From Cardinium endosymbiont cBtQ1 of Bemisia tabaci (lineage in GTDB: Bacteria; Bacteroidota; Bacteroidia; Cytophagales; Amoebophilaceae), in NCBI RefSeq assembly GCF_000689375.1, contig NZ_CBQZ010000001.1:248001-312000 (forward strand): a stretch of DNA of 64,000 nucleotides, written 5' to 3'. Below the pieces are notes generated by a model. The model saw only the letters and a list, made by a program, of their open reading frames with translations, did not search any database and had not been told where the DNA came from. Both the position numbers and the translations under genes were made by a program. The number at the start of each line of letters is the position of its first letter. Positions within the stretch are counted from its first letter, which is position 1. Positions 29,704-40,199 of the stretch are shown one piece after another.

Positions 29704-30264
29704 ATGGAAATGATTCAAAAACATTTAGATCAAGCTGCGTGTAATATGGATAAAGCTTATATACATGCACAAGATGCTTTTGCAAAAATTAATGCTGGAC
29801 GCGCACTTCCTACTATGTTACACCATTTGATGGTAAGCTATCATGGCCAGCCAACCTTATTGCACCAATTGGCTTCGATTGCTACCATTGATCCGCGTAC
29901 TTTGACTGTTCAACCATGGGAACAAAGTACGATTCCCCATATAGAAAAAGCGATTGCAGAAAGTCAACTTGGATTTTCTACCAGAAATGATGGACGTATG
30001 GTAATGGTTACCTTGCCACCTCCTTCTGAAGAAAGACGCAAGACCTTGGTAAAACTCATTAAAAGTGAAGCAGAAAAAGGAAGAGTAGTGATTAGAAATC
30101 TTCGCCGTGATTATAAAGAAATATTAAAAGCTACCCAAAAGGATGGTATACCAGAAGATGCTATAAAAAGGGCAGAAAAAAAATTACAAGATCTTACAGA
30201 TGGCTACATTGATAAAATCAATCATCTTTTAACCATAAAAGAAGCAGATCTGATGGCTGTGTAA
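29704..30264 (+). CDS. frr: Ribosome recycling factor
   Basis: A 186-aa protein matching RRF over its whole length: INAGRALPTMLHHL near the N terminus (usual RTGRA), LTVQPWEQSTIPHIEKAI, NDGRMVMVTLPPPSEERRKTLVKL, and the closing helix around DLTDGYIDKI. It splits post-termination ribosomes with EF-G (fusA at 55.4 kb). pyrH, the common neighbour, is absent; instead an IS copy begins 100 bp downstream. Confidence 0.95.
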   Translation: MEMIQKHLDQAACNMDKAYIHAQDAFAKINAGRALPTMLHHLMVSYHGQPTLLHQLASIATIDPRTLTVQPWEQSTIPHIEKAIAESQLGFSTRNDGRMVMVTLPPPSEERRKTLVKLIKSEAEKGRVVIRNLRRDYKEILKATQKDGIPEDAIKRAEKKLQDLTDGYIDKINHLLTIKEADLMAV

Positions 30265-30364
30265 TGAATGAACGCAAAGTGCATGGTCTAGCGCAATCGC
30301 TCCTGTAGCTTGGTTGCTATTTTTTCATAACTATTTTGCGTCATTTCAATCTATATACTATTTA

Positions 30365-31918
30365 GTCGGCCCTGAAATACCATATAATTATTTGTTAATC
30401 AGCAAATAAATGGTTAAATTTATATATGGTTAATAACCAGTTTTTAGGTTGTTTTGTATAAAAAGCTTGCAAAATAAGGATGAAATCTAAGAAAATAAAT
30501 AATAGCCTTGAGCGTTTGTTTGAGCAACGCTTATCTAGTTTTCTCAACCCGAAACATCCATTATTCCAGTTATCTGATTCGATTCCTTTTCACTCCTTAT
30601 CATCAGATTTAGACCGCGGTTTTAGCTATGGACCTGGTCAACCTCCTTTGCCTATTCGTTTAATTATAGGTCTTCTCATTATCAGTCATATGTATAATAT
30701 TTCTGATGAACAAGTAGTGGTTAGATGGGTAGAAAACCCTTATTGGCAATACTTTTGTGGATATGATTATTTTCAGTTTAAGATGCCTTGTAACCCCAGT
30801 TCATTGACCCGTTGGCGCCATAGATTAGGTCAAGAAGGTCTCAATAAGATTTTATCTATGACTATAGACTTAGCGCTAAAAAAAAAGTACTGACCCGAAA
30901 AGAACTTGAAAAAGTTATAGCTGATACTACTGTAATGGAGAAAAATATCCGTTACCCAACTGACTCTTCTTTGCTTAATAAATCCAGAGAAAAATTGGTC
31001 AGTATAGCCAAGAAAACAGGTATTAAACTGCGTCAAACTTATCAGCGTTTAGGTCTATCTATCAAACGTAAAGTTGATTGCTATGCTCATGCTAAACAGT
31101 ATAAACGTTTATCTAAAGGCATTAAAACATTAAAAACCTATCTTGGTAGAGTAGTCAGAGATGTAGAACGTTCTATACAATCCTCTGATGATCTAATACG
31201 GAATCAATTTACCAATCTACTATCTATAAGTAAAAAACTTATAAACCAATACAAAAAAAGTAAAGATAAAATTTATAGCATCCATGAACCATCCGTCTAC
31301 TGTGTAAGTAAAGGTAAGTCTAAACATCCTTATGAGTTTGGTTGCAAGGTACAATTTACAGTAACGCATAAAAAAGGTTTAATTGTTTCAACAGAAGCAA
31401 TACATCCTAATGCTTACGATGGCCATACTTTGCAGAAGAGTTTATTACAAGCCGAGCAATTATCTGGTACCAAAGTAAAGTATGCTTTTGTAGATAAAGC
31501 CTACCGGGGTAATAATATACCTGTTAGTGAATGTAATATATTTATAAGTGGTTCTAAAAGGGGAATAACGCCTGCACTAAAAAAAAGCTAATAAAAAGAA
31601 GATTCTTCTATTGAACCGCATATTGGTCATATGAAATCCGATGGTAAATTATCTGTTAACTATTTGAAAGGTATTCTAGGAGATAAACTTAACGTTATTT
31701 TATGTGCTATTGCTCATAACCTACGACTGATTACAAGAAAGTTATTCTTAACACACTCACAATCACATAAATTAAAACCTATATAATTAAAATTCTTAAT
31801 CCAAAACCAGTTATACCTATATCTTGGGTAGGAAAAATAGAGCGCCTGCTAAACCATAAATATTGTAAAAAAAGATCCATTCAATAAATTTATTCAAAAA
31901 TAATATTTCAGGGCCGAC
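30365..31918 (+). mobile_element. TCGGC-type IS5-family element, copy B
   Basis: A 1554-bp copy with ends GTCGGCCCTGAAATA / TATTTCAGGGCCGAC and a perfect 6-bp target duplication TATTTA (30359-30364 and 31919-31924). This shows the true element boundaries. It sits between frr and sufC. Confidence 0.92.
30480..31786 (+). pseudogene. IS5-family transposase of copy B, frameshifted
   Basis: Same gene as in copy A. The N-terminal 137-aa piece (30480-30893) stops after the A9 run (LALKKKY); the next piece (30935-31591, 218 aa) stops at a second indel (GCA CTA AAA AAA AGC TAA), and an extra T follows in GATTCTTCT. The tail with IEPHIGHMKSDGKLS and NVILCAIAHNLRLIT ends at 31786. Copies A and B share the first lesion, while the second differs in detail. 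Confidence 0.85.
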
Positions 31919-32029
31919 TATTTATAATCAAATTGGCTAAATCTTTTATAGATTCCCTAGATGGTAGCTTTAAGTTAAGTCTAGGAAGCGACCATACCAT
32001 TTACTTTTAAACCAGTAGGATAATAGACC

Positions 32030-32776
32030 ATGCTCACCATAGCAAATTTACATGTAAACATAGAGGGTAAAAAAGTACTAAATGGCGTAAACCTTCAAGT
32101 AAGCGCAGGTCAGATACATGCTATTATGGGACCTAATGGTGCAGGTAAAAGTACCTTAGCAGCTGTTTTAGCTGGTAAAGCTGGGTATGAAGTTACACAA
32201 GGCAGTATACTGCTACATGGTCAGGATCTATTGCAGCTAACGCCAGAAGCCAGAGCGGCACTTGGTCTTTTTTTAGCTTTCCAATATCCGGTTGAAATTC
32301 CCGGTGTAACGACTACTAATTTTTTAAAAACAGCCATCAATCAAATAAGGAAACAGAACGCCTTACCCCCTTTAGATGCCGTTGCTTTTCTAGAACTTTT
32401 AAAAGAGAAGCGGAAACTACTCCGTATGGATGATACCTTGGTACAGCGTTCACTCAATGAAGGTTTTTCAGGAGGCGAAAAAAAAAGAAATGAAATGTTG
32501 CAAATGGCGCTCTTAGCGCCTTCTTTGGCTATCCTGGATGAGACTGATTCTGGTCTAGATATTGATGCGTTAACCATTGTATCAGAAGCCATTAATCAGT
32601 TGCGTAGTCCAACCAATGCGATGGTCTTGATTACCCATTACCAAAGGCTATTGGATCATGTGGTTCCAGATTTTGTCCATATTTTCTATGATGGAACCAT
32701 TATACAATCCGGTGATTGTACACTTGCCAAACGATTGGAGAAAGAAGGATATAGCTGGATTGCACAACTCACCTAA
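32030..32776 (+). CDS. sufC: Fe-S cluster assembly ATPase SufC
   Basis: A 248-aa ABC-type ATPase: Walker A GPNGAGKST, Q-loop FQYPVEIPG, signature FSGGEKKRNE (the SufC form), Walker B LAILDETDSGLD and H-loop ITHYQRLLD. It works with SufB and SufD as the SUF scaffold for building Fe-S clusters. It is first in the local run sufC-sufD-sufS-sufE; sufB, normally just upstream, is not in this window. Confidence 0.95.
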   Translation: MLTIANLHVNIEGKKVLNGVNLQVSAGQIHAIMGPNGAGKSTLAAVLAGKAGYEVTQGSILLHGQDLLQLTPEARAALGLFLAFQYPVEIPGVTTTNFLKTAINQIRKQNALPPLDAVAFLELLKEKRKLLRMDDTLVQRSLNEGFSGGEKKRNEMLQMALLAPSLAILDETDSGLDIDALTIVSEAINQLRSPTNAMVLITHYQRLLDHVVPDFVHIFYDGTIIQSGDCTLAKRLEKEGYSWIAQLT

Positions 32777-32785
32777 TTACCATCT

Positions 32786-34060
32786 ATGAAGGCATTTACA
32801 AATTGGTTGACAGATATTTTTAAAAAATTTTCTCTTACCGATCCTTTCTATTCAGAAAGACTATGGGCATTTCATAGGCTCAATCAGCCTGATTTTATAG
32901 CCAGCCAAAGAGAACATTATAACAACCTGGGTGAAATCGTTGAGTTATGCATCCATCAGCCCTACGGGTATCCTATATCTAAGCAAGCTTGTTCCCCAGT
33001 GGAAGTGGGTGGATATACTGATGTAATTCAAACCGTAACCCTGACTTTTGTAGATGGAATATACGCGGATTTGCATGGCCTCCCTCAGGGCGTGGAGTTG
33101 CACAAGTTACTAGATCTGCCACTGCTAAAACAGAAAGAGGTACTGACGGCCTATATGGATGATATTCGGTCCAGTGATGATCTATTTGTCCTATTGAATA
33201 GAATGTTGTCTCAAGAAAGCTATCTACTGGAGGTTACAGAAGATATACAAAAAGTGATTGTCCTGCAACATATTGTGACCGATTCTGCCCGCCATGTAGT
33301 ACCTCAGCTGATGATTAGCTTAAGCCAAGCCAGTAAAGCAACTATAATAGAAAATTGGTATACCTTATCGCATAATCCCTATGCTTTGGTCAACCATTTT
33401 ACCCATATTTTATTAGAAGAAAGGGCCCATCTATCGTATCATACCCTTTATACAGATTCCCCATCTTGTTATCAAGTCAATAGCCTCTATTGCAATCAAA
33501 AAGCCCATACCACCTTTACCCATCATACATTTGCCTTTGATACTGGTATGTTGCGCATGCACCTTAAAGCGCAGATCAATGGCAGTCATGCCCGTACTAT
33601 GCTATATGGTTTATCAACGCTTGGTGTAAAAGAAAAAGTAGCGCACCAAATCCAAGTGATTCATAGTGAACCCCATAGCTTTAGCCAACAACATTATAAA
33701 TCCATCTTAGCTGGTCAGTCAACAGGCAGTTTCAGTGGTAAAATTTACCTCACACCTGCCGCACAGCAAACCAATGCTTATCAAACCAATAATGCCCTTA
33801 TTCTATCCGATGCGGCCCGCCATTACGCCAAACCACAATTGGAAATCTATGCAGATGATGTGAAATGTTCCCATGGTGCAACGACTGGACAATTGGATCC
33901 TGCACAACTATTCTATTTGCAATCACGTGGCATAGCAGCTCCTTTAGCCAAAAGATTATTATTGGAAGCGTTTGGTAGCACCATCATTGGTTCTGTTTCT
34001 TTACCCATATTACAAGATTATGTATACGGTAAGCTCGTAGCAAAGCTTGTAAAATTGTAG
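32786..34060 (+). CDS. sufD: Fe-S cluster assembly protein SufD
   Basis: A 424-aa protein with the SufB/SufD C-terminal beta-helix. Typical stretches: SYHTLYTDSPSCYQVNS-like mid region, GQSTGSFSGKIYLTPAAQ, QTNAYQTNNALILSDAA, and KPQLEIYADDVKCSHGATTG near residue 350, which is diagnostic. It starts 9 bp after sufC. It partners SufB and SufC in the scaffold complex. Confidence 0.93.
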   Translation: MKAFTNWLTDIFKKFSLTDPFYSERLWAFHRLNQPDFIASQREHYNNLGEIVELCIHQPYGYPISKQACSPVEVGGYTDVIQTVTLTFVDGIYADLHGLPQGVELHKLLDLPLLKQKEVLTAYMDDIRSSDDLFVLLNRMLSQESYLLEVTEDIQKVIVLQHIVTDSARHVVPQLMISLSQASKATIIENWYTLSHNPYALVNHFTHILLEERAHLSYHTLYTDSPSCYQVNSLYCNQKAHTTFTHHTFAFDTGMLRMHLKAQINGSHARTMLYGLSTLGVKEKVAHQIQVIHSEPHSFSQQHYKSILAGQSTGSFSGKIYLTPAAQQTNAYQTNNALILSDAARHYAKPQLEIYADDVKCSHGATTGQLDPAQLFYLQSRGIAAPLAKRLLLEAFGSTIIGSVSLPILQDYVYGKLVAKLVKL

Positions 34061-34095
34061 TATATTTTGCCTATTAACCTACTAAATTGCTCCCG

Positions 34096-35346
34096 ATGTT
34101 TGCTGCTCGTCCCTTAGATATAGATCAAATTAGGGCTTTTTTCCCTATTCTAAATCAGCAAGTTTATAACAAACCCCTGGTCTATTTTGACAATGCTGCT
34201 ACCGTTCATAAGCCTTTTTTAGTTATAGATACTGCCTGCCGTTTTTATCAGGAGTATAATGCCAATATCCACCGTGGGATGCATGCCTTAGCTGCTCGCG
34301 CCACTACCGCTTTAGAGCAAACCCGATCTGCGGTGCAAAAATTTGTACATGCCCCTGAGGTAGAAAATATTGTTTTTACTTCAGGTACTACAGAAGGTAT
34401 CAACTTAATTGCATCCACTTATGGAACGATGGCAGTGGGTGAAGGCGATGAAGTAGTCATTTCTGAAATGGAGCATCATGCCAACCTTATTCCTTGGCAA
34501 TTGCTTTGCAAACGGCAAAAAGCTACTTTAAAGGTGATTCCTATAGATGATACAGGACAATTGGATCTAACCCATTGTACCTTTTCCCCCCGGACCAAAA
34601 TCGTTGCACTAACCTATGTGTCCAATACGTTGGGCACCATTAATCCCATTAAAACCATTATAGACCAAGCACATCAAGAAGGTGCCATTGTCGTCATTGA
34701 TGGTGCACAGGCCGTGGCCCATATGCCCATTAATGTTACCGACCTAGATTGTGACTTTTTTGTCTTTTCTGCCCATAAGGTCTATGGTCTAACTGGGTTA
34801 GGCATTCTATATGGGAAAAAAAAGTGGTTAGAAAAGATGCCGCCCTATCAAACAGGTGGCGGGATGGTCCAACAAGTTAGCCTAACAGAAGTGCGCTATC
34901 ATGATCCTCCTTATAAATTTGAAACAGGGACACCACCATTGGCTTCGATTATCTCTTTTTCAGAAGCCCTCAAGTTTATTTCAAGTATAGGCTATGCCAA
35001 ACTAGCTGTCCATGAAGAAAGCTTGCTTGCCTACGCATTGGCTGCTTTGGCGCGTATGCCAGAAGTAAGATTGGTGGGGACGGCTAGCCATAAAGTAGCT
35101 ATTATTGCCTTTAATTTGACCAATATGCACCATTTAGATGTAGGTCTATTTTTAGATGCCGAAGGTATTGCGGTTCGTACAGGCCATTGTTGTACGCAGC
35201 CACTTATGCAAAGATTTGGGATAGACGGTCTAGTCCGAATTTCTTTTGCGGTCTATAATACCATTGAAGAAATTGACCTATTTTTAGAGATATTGCAACA
35301 AATTATTCATAAAGGAAACCGTTCATATGGTAAAAATAGTAGGTAA
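34096..35346 (+). CDS. sufS: Cysteine desulfurase SufS
   Basis: A ~416-aa PLP enzyme that takes sulfur from cysteine for Fe-S assembly. Visible: YFDNAATVHKP near the N terminus, SEMEHHANLIPWQ, FFVFSAHKVYGLTGLG with the PLP-binding Lys, and RTGHCCTQPLM with the persulfide Cys near residue 367. Its end overlaps the sufE start by 20 bp. I prefer the ATG at 34096; the CTC/ATG choice upstream (34087 region) is less certain. Confidence 0.93.
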   Translation: MFAARPLDIDQIRAFFPILNQQVYNKPLVYFDNAATVHKPFLVIDTACRFYQEYNANIHRGMHALAARATTALEQTRSAVQKFVHAPEVENIVFTSGTTEGINLIASTYGTMAVGEGDEVVISEMEHHANLIPWQLLCKRQKATLKVIPIDDTGQLDLTHCTFSPRTKIVALTYVSNTLGTINPIKTIIDQAHQEGAIVVIDGAQAVAHMPINVTDLDCDFFVFSAHKVYGLTGLGILYGKKKWLEKMPPYQTGGGMVQQVSLTEVRYHDPPYKFETGTPPLASIISFSEALKFISSIGYAKLAVHEESLLAYALAALARMPEVRLVGTASHKVAIIAFNLTNMHHLDVGLFLDAEGIAVRTGHCCTQPLMQRFGIDGLVRISFAVYNTIEEIDLFLEILQQIIHKGNRSYGKNSR

Positions 35347-35776
35347 GACCATTCGTCAACATCAAGACCAAATCATAGATGCCTTTAGCACTTTCTCCGG
35401 TGATAGAGTCGCTATGCTAGACTATCTTATTGATTTAGGCGATACATTGGCCCCTATGGATCCCTTGTATAAGACAGACCACTATTTGGTACAAGGCTGT
35501 ATGTCTAAGGTATGGGTAGCCGATAAACTTATCGCAGAACGACTATTTTTTCAAGCCGATAGCAATACGGCTATTACAAAAGGGTTAATTAGTTTGTTAT
35601 TGAAGGTATTATCTGGCCAATTTCTGCAAGATATTATAGAGGCAGATCTCTATTTTATAGAAGCAATTGGGATAAATGCATTGATCGGATTTCAGCGTGC
35701 CAGTGGGTTGGCACATATGATTAAAACCGTGAAAATAAGAGCTTTAGCAAATAATCCAATCATCTGTCATGCCTAG
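35327..35776 (+). CDS. sufE: Sulfur acceptor protein SufE
   Basis: A 149-aa partner of SufS. The sulfur-accepting Cys lies in YLVQGCMSKVWV (near residue 56), preceded by the DYLIDLGDTL segment typical of SufE. It accepts the persulfide from SufS and passes it to SufBCD. The 20-bp overlap with sufS implies translational coupling. Confidence 0.92.
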   Translation: MVKIVGKTIRQHQDQIIDAFSTFSGDRVAMLDYLIDLGDTLAPMDPLYKTDHYLVQGCMSKVWVADKLIAERLFFQADSNTAITKGLISLLLKVLSGQFLQDIIEADLYFIEAIGINALIGFQRASGLAHMIKTVKIRALANNPIICHA

Positions 35777-35804
35777 TTTTGGGCTGGTTTAAGTATCATC
35801 TATT

Positions 35805-37292
35805 ATGACCACGTATACTAAAAACTTAGAAGTAGAACCATCTAGTCTTTCTACCCCTGACACAGTCGCGGTCAATGCAAAATATCCTCCCCACGCTTTA
35901 GATTTAGAAGAAGGCGTATTAGGTGCGTTGATGCTGGAAAAAGAGTCCCTAGTCAGTGTTATTGATCTTTTACGACCTGAGAGTTTCTATAAAGAATCTC
36001 ATCAAGAAATCTATCGAGCCATCGTACGACTGTTTAATGACTCAGAACCGGTAGATATGCTTACAGTAGTCAATCAATTGCGTAAAGATGGTAAATTAGC
36101 TGCAGTAGGGGGGAGCTATTATGTAAGTTACCTAACCACACGTATTAGTTCTTCGGCCAATATCGAATTTCATGCTAGAGCTATTTTAGAATATGCCATG
36201 CGCAGAAGGTTAATAGAAATTTCTATTATGGTTCAGAAGTATGCCTACGATCCTACGATGGATGTGTTCAATACATTAGATCGTACCGAACAGGCACTAT
36301 TTGAGGTTTCTGATGGAAATATTCGCAAACGCTATCTAGAAATGCGTTCATTATTGGTAGAAGCTTTTGATAGTTTGTCCAATCGTCGTACATCTGCCAA
36401 TGGACTTACCGGTATCCCCACTGGGTTTACTGCTTTAGATCGTGTTACCTCTGGTTGGCAAAAGTTTGATTTAATTATTATTGCCGCTAGGCCTGGTATG
36501 GGTAAAACTGCTTTTGTACTTTCTGCTTTACGCAATGCAGCTATAGACTATAAGACCCCTGTAGCTATTTTTTCTTTAGAGATGGGGGCATTACAATTGG
36601 TAAATCGATTGATCTCATCTGAGGCAGAGCTAGCGGGTGAAAAAATAAAACAAGGTAAGTTAATGGATCATGAGTGGGAACAATTGCTGCATAAGACCGC
36701 TGCACTTTCCAATGCCCCGATTTATGTAGATGATACGCCTGCACTATCCGTTTTTGAATTGCGTACCAAGTGCAGAAGACTTAAGGCCAAGCATAATATT
36801 CAGCTAGTGGTTATTGACTACTTACAGCTCATGTCTGGCGATGCCCATAGGGGGGGAGGCAATCGTGAGCAAGAGATTGCTTCAATTTCACGTGCCCTTA
36901 AAAGCATAGCCAAAGAATTGGATATTGCGGTGGTGGCACTTTCACAATTAAGTCGAGCGGTAGAAACCCGTGGAGGCAGCAAACGGCCTCAATTATCTGA
37001 TTTACGTGAATCTGGTTCGATTGAACAGGATGCAGATCTGGTTTTGTTTTTATATAGACCAGAGTATTATGGATTAACAGAGGATGAGTTAGGCAATCCT
37101 ACACAGGGTTTGGCAGAGGTTATTATCGCCAAACATCGGAATGGTGCATTAGATCAGGTTCATCTGCAATTTATGGGCCGATACATGAAATTTATGGATG
37201 CGGATATGCCTCCTTCTACTGGTCAACCGGAACAGTTTGTCATTCGCTCGAGCAAAGCCAATGGATTAAATGATACATTTGAATTGTTGTAG
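35805..37292 (+). CDS. dnaB: Replicative DNA helicase DnaB
   Basis: A 495-aa hexameric helicase that unwinds DNA at the replication fork. The N-terminal domain starts PPHALDLEEGVLGALMLEK. The RecA-like domain has Walker A ARPGMGKTAF (~residue 230), Walker B LVVIDYLQLM, arginine-finger region SQLSRAVE and LSDLRESGSIEQDADLVLFL. No intein. Start ATG 35805 gives a ~28-residue extension before the conserved start, normal for Bacteroidota. Confidence 0.96.
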   Translation: MTTYTKNLEVEPSSLSTPDTVAVNAKYPPHALDLEEGVLGALMLEKESLVSVIDLLRPESFYKESHQEIYRAIVRLFNDSEPVDMLTVVNQLRKDGKLAAVGGSYYVSYLTTRISSSANIEFHARAILEYAMRRRLIEISIMVQKYAYDPTMDVFNTLDRTEQALFEVSDGNIRKRYLEMRSLLVEAFDSLSNRRTSANGLTGIPTGFTALDRVTSGWQKFDLIIIAARPGMGKTAFVLSALRNAAIDYKTPVAIFSLEMGALQLVNRLISSEAELAGEKIKQGKLMDHEWEQLLHKTAALSNAPIYVDDTPALSVFELRTKCRRLKAKHNIQLVVIDYLQLMSGDAHRGGGNREQEIASISRALKSIAKELDIAVVALSQLSRAVETRGGSKRPQLSDLRESGSIEQDADLVLFLYRPEYYGLTEDELGNPTQGLAEVIIAKHRNGALDQVHLQFMGRYMKFMDADMPPSTGQPEQFVIRSSKANGLNDTFELL

Positions 37293-37546
37293 GCGATGTA
37301 TGATACAATTCCGCTTGGTTATGATCTGTTTGTTTAATACTGTTTATATAGTACCCTCAATTCTGGATGTTTTAACAGGCCCATGATATATTGCCTAACA
37401 TTTTGGCTAACTCCAACAATCCTAATTTCGGTTTTATTATTTTTTGGTGTAGGTTTATAATAGTCTTTATTTTTATTTGTACAAATTTACCAATTTTAGG
37501 ATTACATTTAAACTACTGTACCTAAATTGCCTTGTTAAGGCTACGC

Positions 37547-38200
37547 TTATTCATCTCCTAATGGATCCATCTTTTTTAATTCTTCTTTATAGTCTTCTGT
37601 TTTCTGGGAAATCCTCTTTCTTGAATGTAGTATGTTGTTTTTATATCTCTCTGTCATCGCTGCTTGAGTGTTTAATCGCATTTCTAGACTATTGGTTGCT
37701 GTACGATTATCCAAATGAGTCCGTGTAATATCGTTTATGGTTTTTTCCTCTAATTCTTTTAAACAAGTTATACACTTGTTTATTAAGGAATTAATCTTAT
37801 CGACTTCCTGATTGAGTTCCTCTTCTGTTTTGGGTTCAAATTTACAATCCTTTCGATAGAGGCCCTTATTAGCTATCATATTTTTCAATGTATTAAAATC
37901 AATCATGAAATTTACTTGATTCATCTGAGATTTAATATTATTAAACCGACTATCTATTTTCTCTATGTTCATTAAGATATCTATCAAGAATTTTTTGTTG
38001 TTTATGCATTGTGTCTTAAATTCTTTCATCAGATTTAGTTCGTGACTTGCTTTAGACTTTAAGTCCAAGAACGTTCTTTTTATATTGTTTAATTTTATAT
38101 ACTCACTAATCGATACCTGTTCTCTGGTACACTCTATAAATTTGATACAATTTTGTTTTTGTTCTTGACAATCTATATTTTCTTGTATGGTACGGCCCAA
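37547..38200 (-). CDS. Hypothetical helical (coiled-coil) protein
   Basis: A 217-aa hydrophilic protein without a signal peptide or membrane helix; long amphipathic helices with regular Lys/Glu/Ile spacing (e.g. EEELNQEVDKINSLINKC, YKEELKKMDPLGDE). No known family recognised. Its ATG lies 13 bp after the stop of the lipoprotein-like gene at 38214 on the same strand, so the two are probably one transcript, perhaps parts of one system. Confidence 0.55.
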   Translation of the reverse strand: MGRTIQENIDCQEQKQNCIKFIECTREQVSISEYIKLNNIKRTFLDLKSKASHELNLMKEFKTQCINNKKFLIDILMNIEKIDSRFNNIKSQMNQVNFMIDFNTLKNMIANKGLYRKDCKFEPKTEEELNQEVDKINSLINKCITCLKELEEKTINDITRTHLDNRTATNSLEMRLNTQAAMTERYKNNILHSRKRISQKTEDYKEELKKMDPLGDE

Positions 38201-38213
38201 ATATTCAATATAT

Positions 38214-39188
38214 TCAATAGCTTTGTTTAGTCAGCGTAGTAAGATCATGATTTGGCTTATCTGCATTGCCTTTCTGATAACTTCTTTCTAATTTTAATGC
38301 TGATTTCAATGCTTTTATTTCTTTCAATGTTAACGTTGACAACTTTGACAGGAATTCCTTTTGTAGTGAATTTTTAGAAATTGGGATTATATCAATTTTT
38401 TGTCTATGTAGTAATGGAGCTAAGATGTTTTCTTCCATTTTTTCTATGACTTTTTGATTGCTTATAAAATTTTCTATATACTTAACGATTTTTGATATAT
38501 CCTCGTGAAGTGCTATATCAGTATAGGATATATTATATACATCCAAAGCTTGACTAGTAATATTAGGACAAGTCCCTCCTGGTTTTATCTGTGATAGTAA
38601 GTTTGTATTCTCTGGCTTAATAGTCCTAATATCATCTTTAGCAACTACACCTGTCTCAGGTGATGATAGAGTTTCTTCTAAGGCCAACAGGACTATTAGG
38701 TTATCTTTCTGCTCTAGGGATAATGGAGGTACGGGTAAGCTAGTTGAACTATCTTTAGAGGGTAATGGTGCTTTTTGCAGCCTATTTTCCAATAGGTTTG
38801 GTTGCGCCAATGCTATACTAGTAGGTTTGGTACCACTAGGCTCCTGCTTAGTAAGTGCGTCCTTCACATGTAATCGCTTAACGCTTTGTGAGGGTAATAG
38901 CGGTGCCCATAGCGGGTCTACTTCCCTTCTTAATCTTAATGGTAATGGGTCAGAAAAGTGGTTGCTTGTATTGGATTTGGGAAAAACTTTTTCTAACTTA
39001 GGTGCATTTCTATTTTTTCTGCTGCATCCAAATCCTGTGCTAAACAGTAAGCAACTGCTGCACAGTCCTATTAAAAAAGAAGTAGAAAAAAGTTTTTGAG
39101 GGAAAAAGTAAGCAAAAATACCACGAAAAAAAGTAGTTTTAGTGCTGTCTAGACTGGTCTTATCGGTTTGTAGATGCATATCGTTCAT
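38214..39188 (-). CDS. Hypothetical secreted lipoprotein-like protein
   Basis: A 324-aa protein with a late signal segment: LIGLCSSCLLFSTGFGCS, Cys at ~55 after STGFG, matching the lipobox-like pattern of three other proteins in the window. The long N-terminal tail before the hydrophobic part is unusual; a later start (MHLQTDK, 9 bp downstream) is possible but does not shorten it much. The middle is Pro/Ser-rich and low-complexity, the end (residues ~230-324) helical. No family recognised. Confidence 0.6.
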   Translation of the reverse strand: MNDMHLQTDKTSLDSTKTTFFRGIFAYFFPQKLFSTSFLIGLCSSCLLFSTGFGCSRKNRNAPKLEKVFPKSNTSNHFSDPLPLRLRREVDPLWAPLLPSQSVKRLHVKDALTKQEPSGTKPTSIALAQPNLLENRLQKAPLPSKDSSTSLPVPPLSLEQKDNLIVLLALEETLSSPETGVVAKDDIRTIKPENTNLLSQIKPGGTCPNITSQALDVYNISYTDIALHEDISKIVKYIENFISNQKVIEKMEENILAPLLHRQKIDIIPISKNSLQKEFLSKLSTLTLKEIKALKSALKLERSYQKGNADKPNHDLTTLTKQSY

Positions 39189-39419
39189 ATTTTTTTACTT
39201 TTAGTAATTTTTTAATGATTACTTGACTATATAATTAGACTATAAAAGAACAATATGTTTTTTTATTTAAAACTCCAAGTTTTTTGTTTTGCCTACATTA
39301 AATAAATAATACAATGGTTGCATTCCTATTTAAAGATATGGCTCAAAGAGTCCATTAAAATATATATTTAACATTTAGAAAACGGATAATCAGGTAAATG
39401 GCTTAAAGAAAGTTGCAAG

Positions 39420-39923
39420 CTACGCGGCACTTAGTGCAGCCTCTACTGCTTCTATGACTTTTGGGGCTACAGGATCCGTTGCAGAGGCAAACCACGTAAT
39501 GCATTGGCCTTCTTTTCCTATCAAATATTTATGAAAGTTCCATTTTGGCCGTCCGCACCAAGAAACTTGTGTAGCGGCCCATGCGTAGAATGGATGAATG
39601 GATTTCCCACGAACAGCTGTTAGCTGGGTAATCGGAAAAGTAAGGGGACCCCATTCTTTTTGTATAGCACTTCCTATATCACAAGGCTTTTCAAATTCTT
39701 GCTTGCCAAAACTTTGAGAAGATACCCCAAGCACTGTAAAACCATCGACATGGTACCGGTCATGCAGCTTTTGTAAGCCATCAAATTGACGGGCAAATCC
39801 ACAGCGCGAAGCCGTATTCACCACCAAAACTACCTGGCGAATGCCACTACAAAGATGAAAAGAAGTGCCATCTAACAGCGTAAATAAAAAATCTTTATGA
39901 CTGTTCGTATCTACTATACCCAT
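39420..39923 (-). CDS. Glutathione peroxidase-family thiol peroxidase
   Basis: A 167-aa peroxidase with the thioredoxin-like fold. Key residues visible: peroxidatic Cys in VNTASRCGFARQFDGLQKLH, Gln in FGKQEF, and the Trp-Asn pair in KWNFHKYLI. It reduces hydroperoxides, in bacteria usually with thioredoxin as donor. The sequence drifts from the consensus around the Gln (VSSQSFGKQ versus FPCNQFGGQ). Likely active. It is surrounded by host-interaction-type genes. Confidence 0.88.
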   Translation of the reverse strand: MGIVDTNSHKDFLFTLLDGTSFHLCSGIRQVVLVVNTASRCGFARQFDGLQKLHDRYHVDGFTVLGVSSQSFGKQEFEKPCDIGSAIQKEWGPLTFPITQLTAVRGKSIHPFYAWAATQVSWCGRPKWNFHKYLIGKEGQCITWFASATDPVAPKVIEAVEAALSAA

Positions 39924-40199
39924 ACTTTTACGACTGCTTAAAAGAAAAGAGTTTAATTGGCTGAATAACTAAAAAATTACTTAGCTCACAAATTTACGCT
40001 ACTTTTAGTCAAAATCAAAATCAAAATGCTATTTTTTGTACGTAAGGCTCATTTGTATATTTGAATGACAGATTAGAATTTTTCGGTCCACTATAATTCG
40101 TCTTAGATTAGCGTTAATCTATTGACTTTACGATTTTATTTTTATAAAATTGAAGCATTCATTTATTACAAATAAACGACCATACACAACATAGGTATA

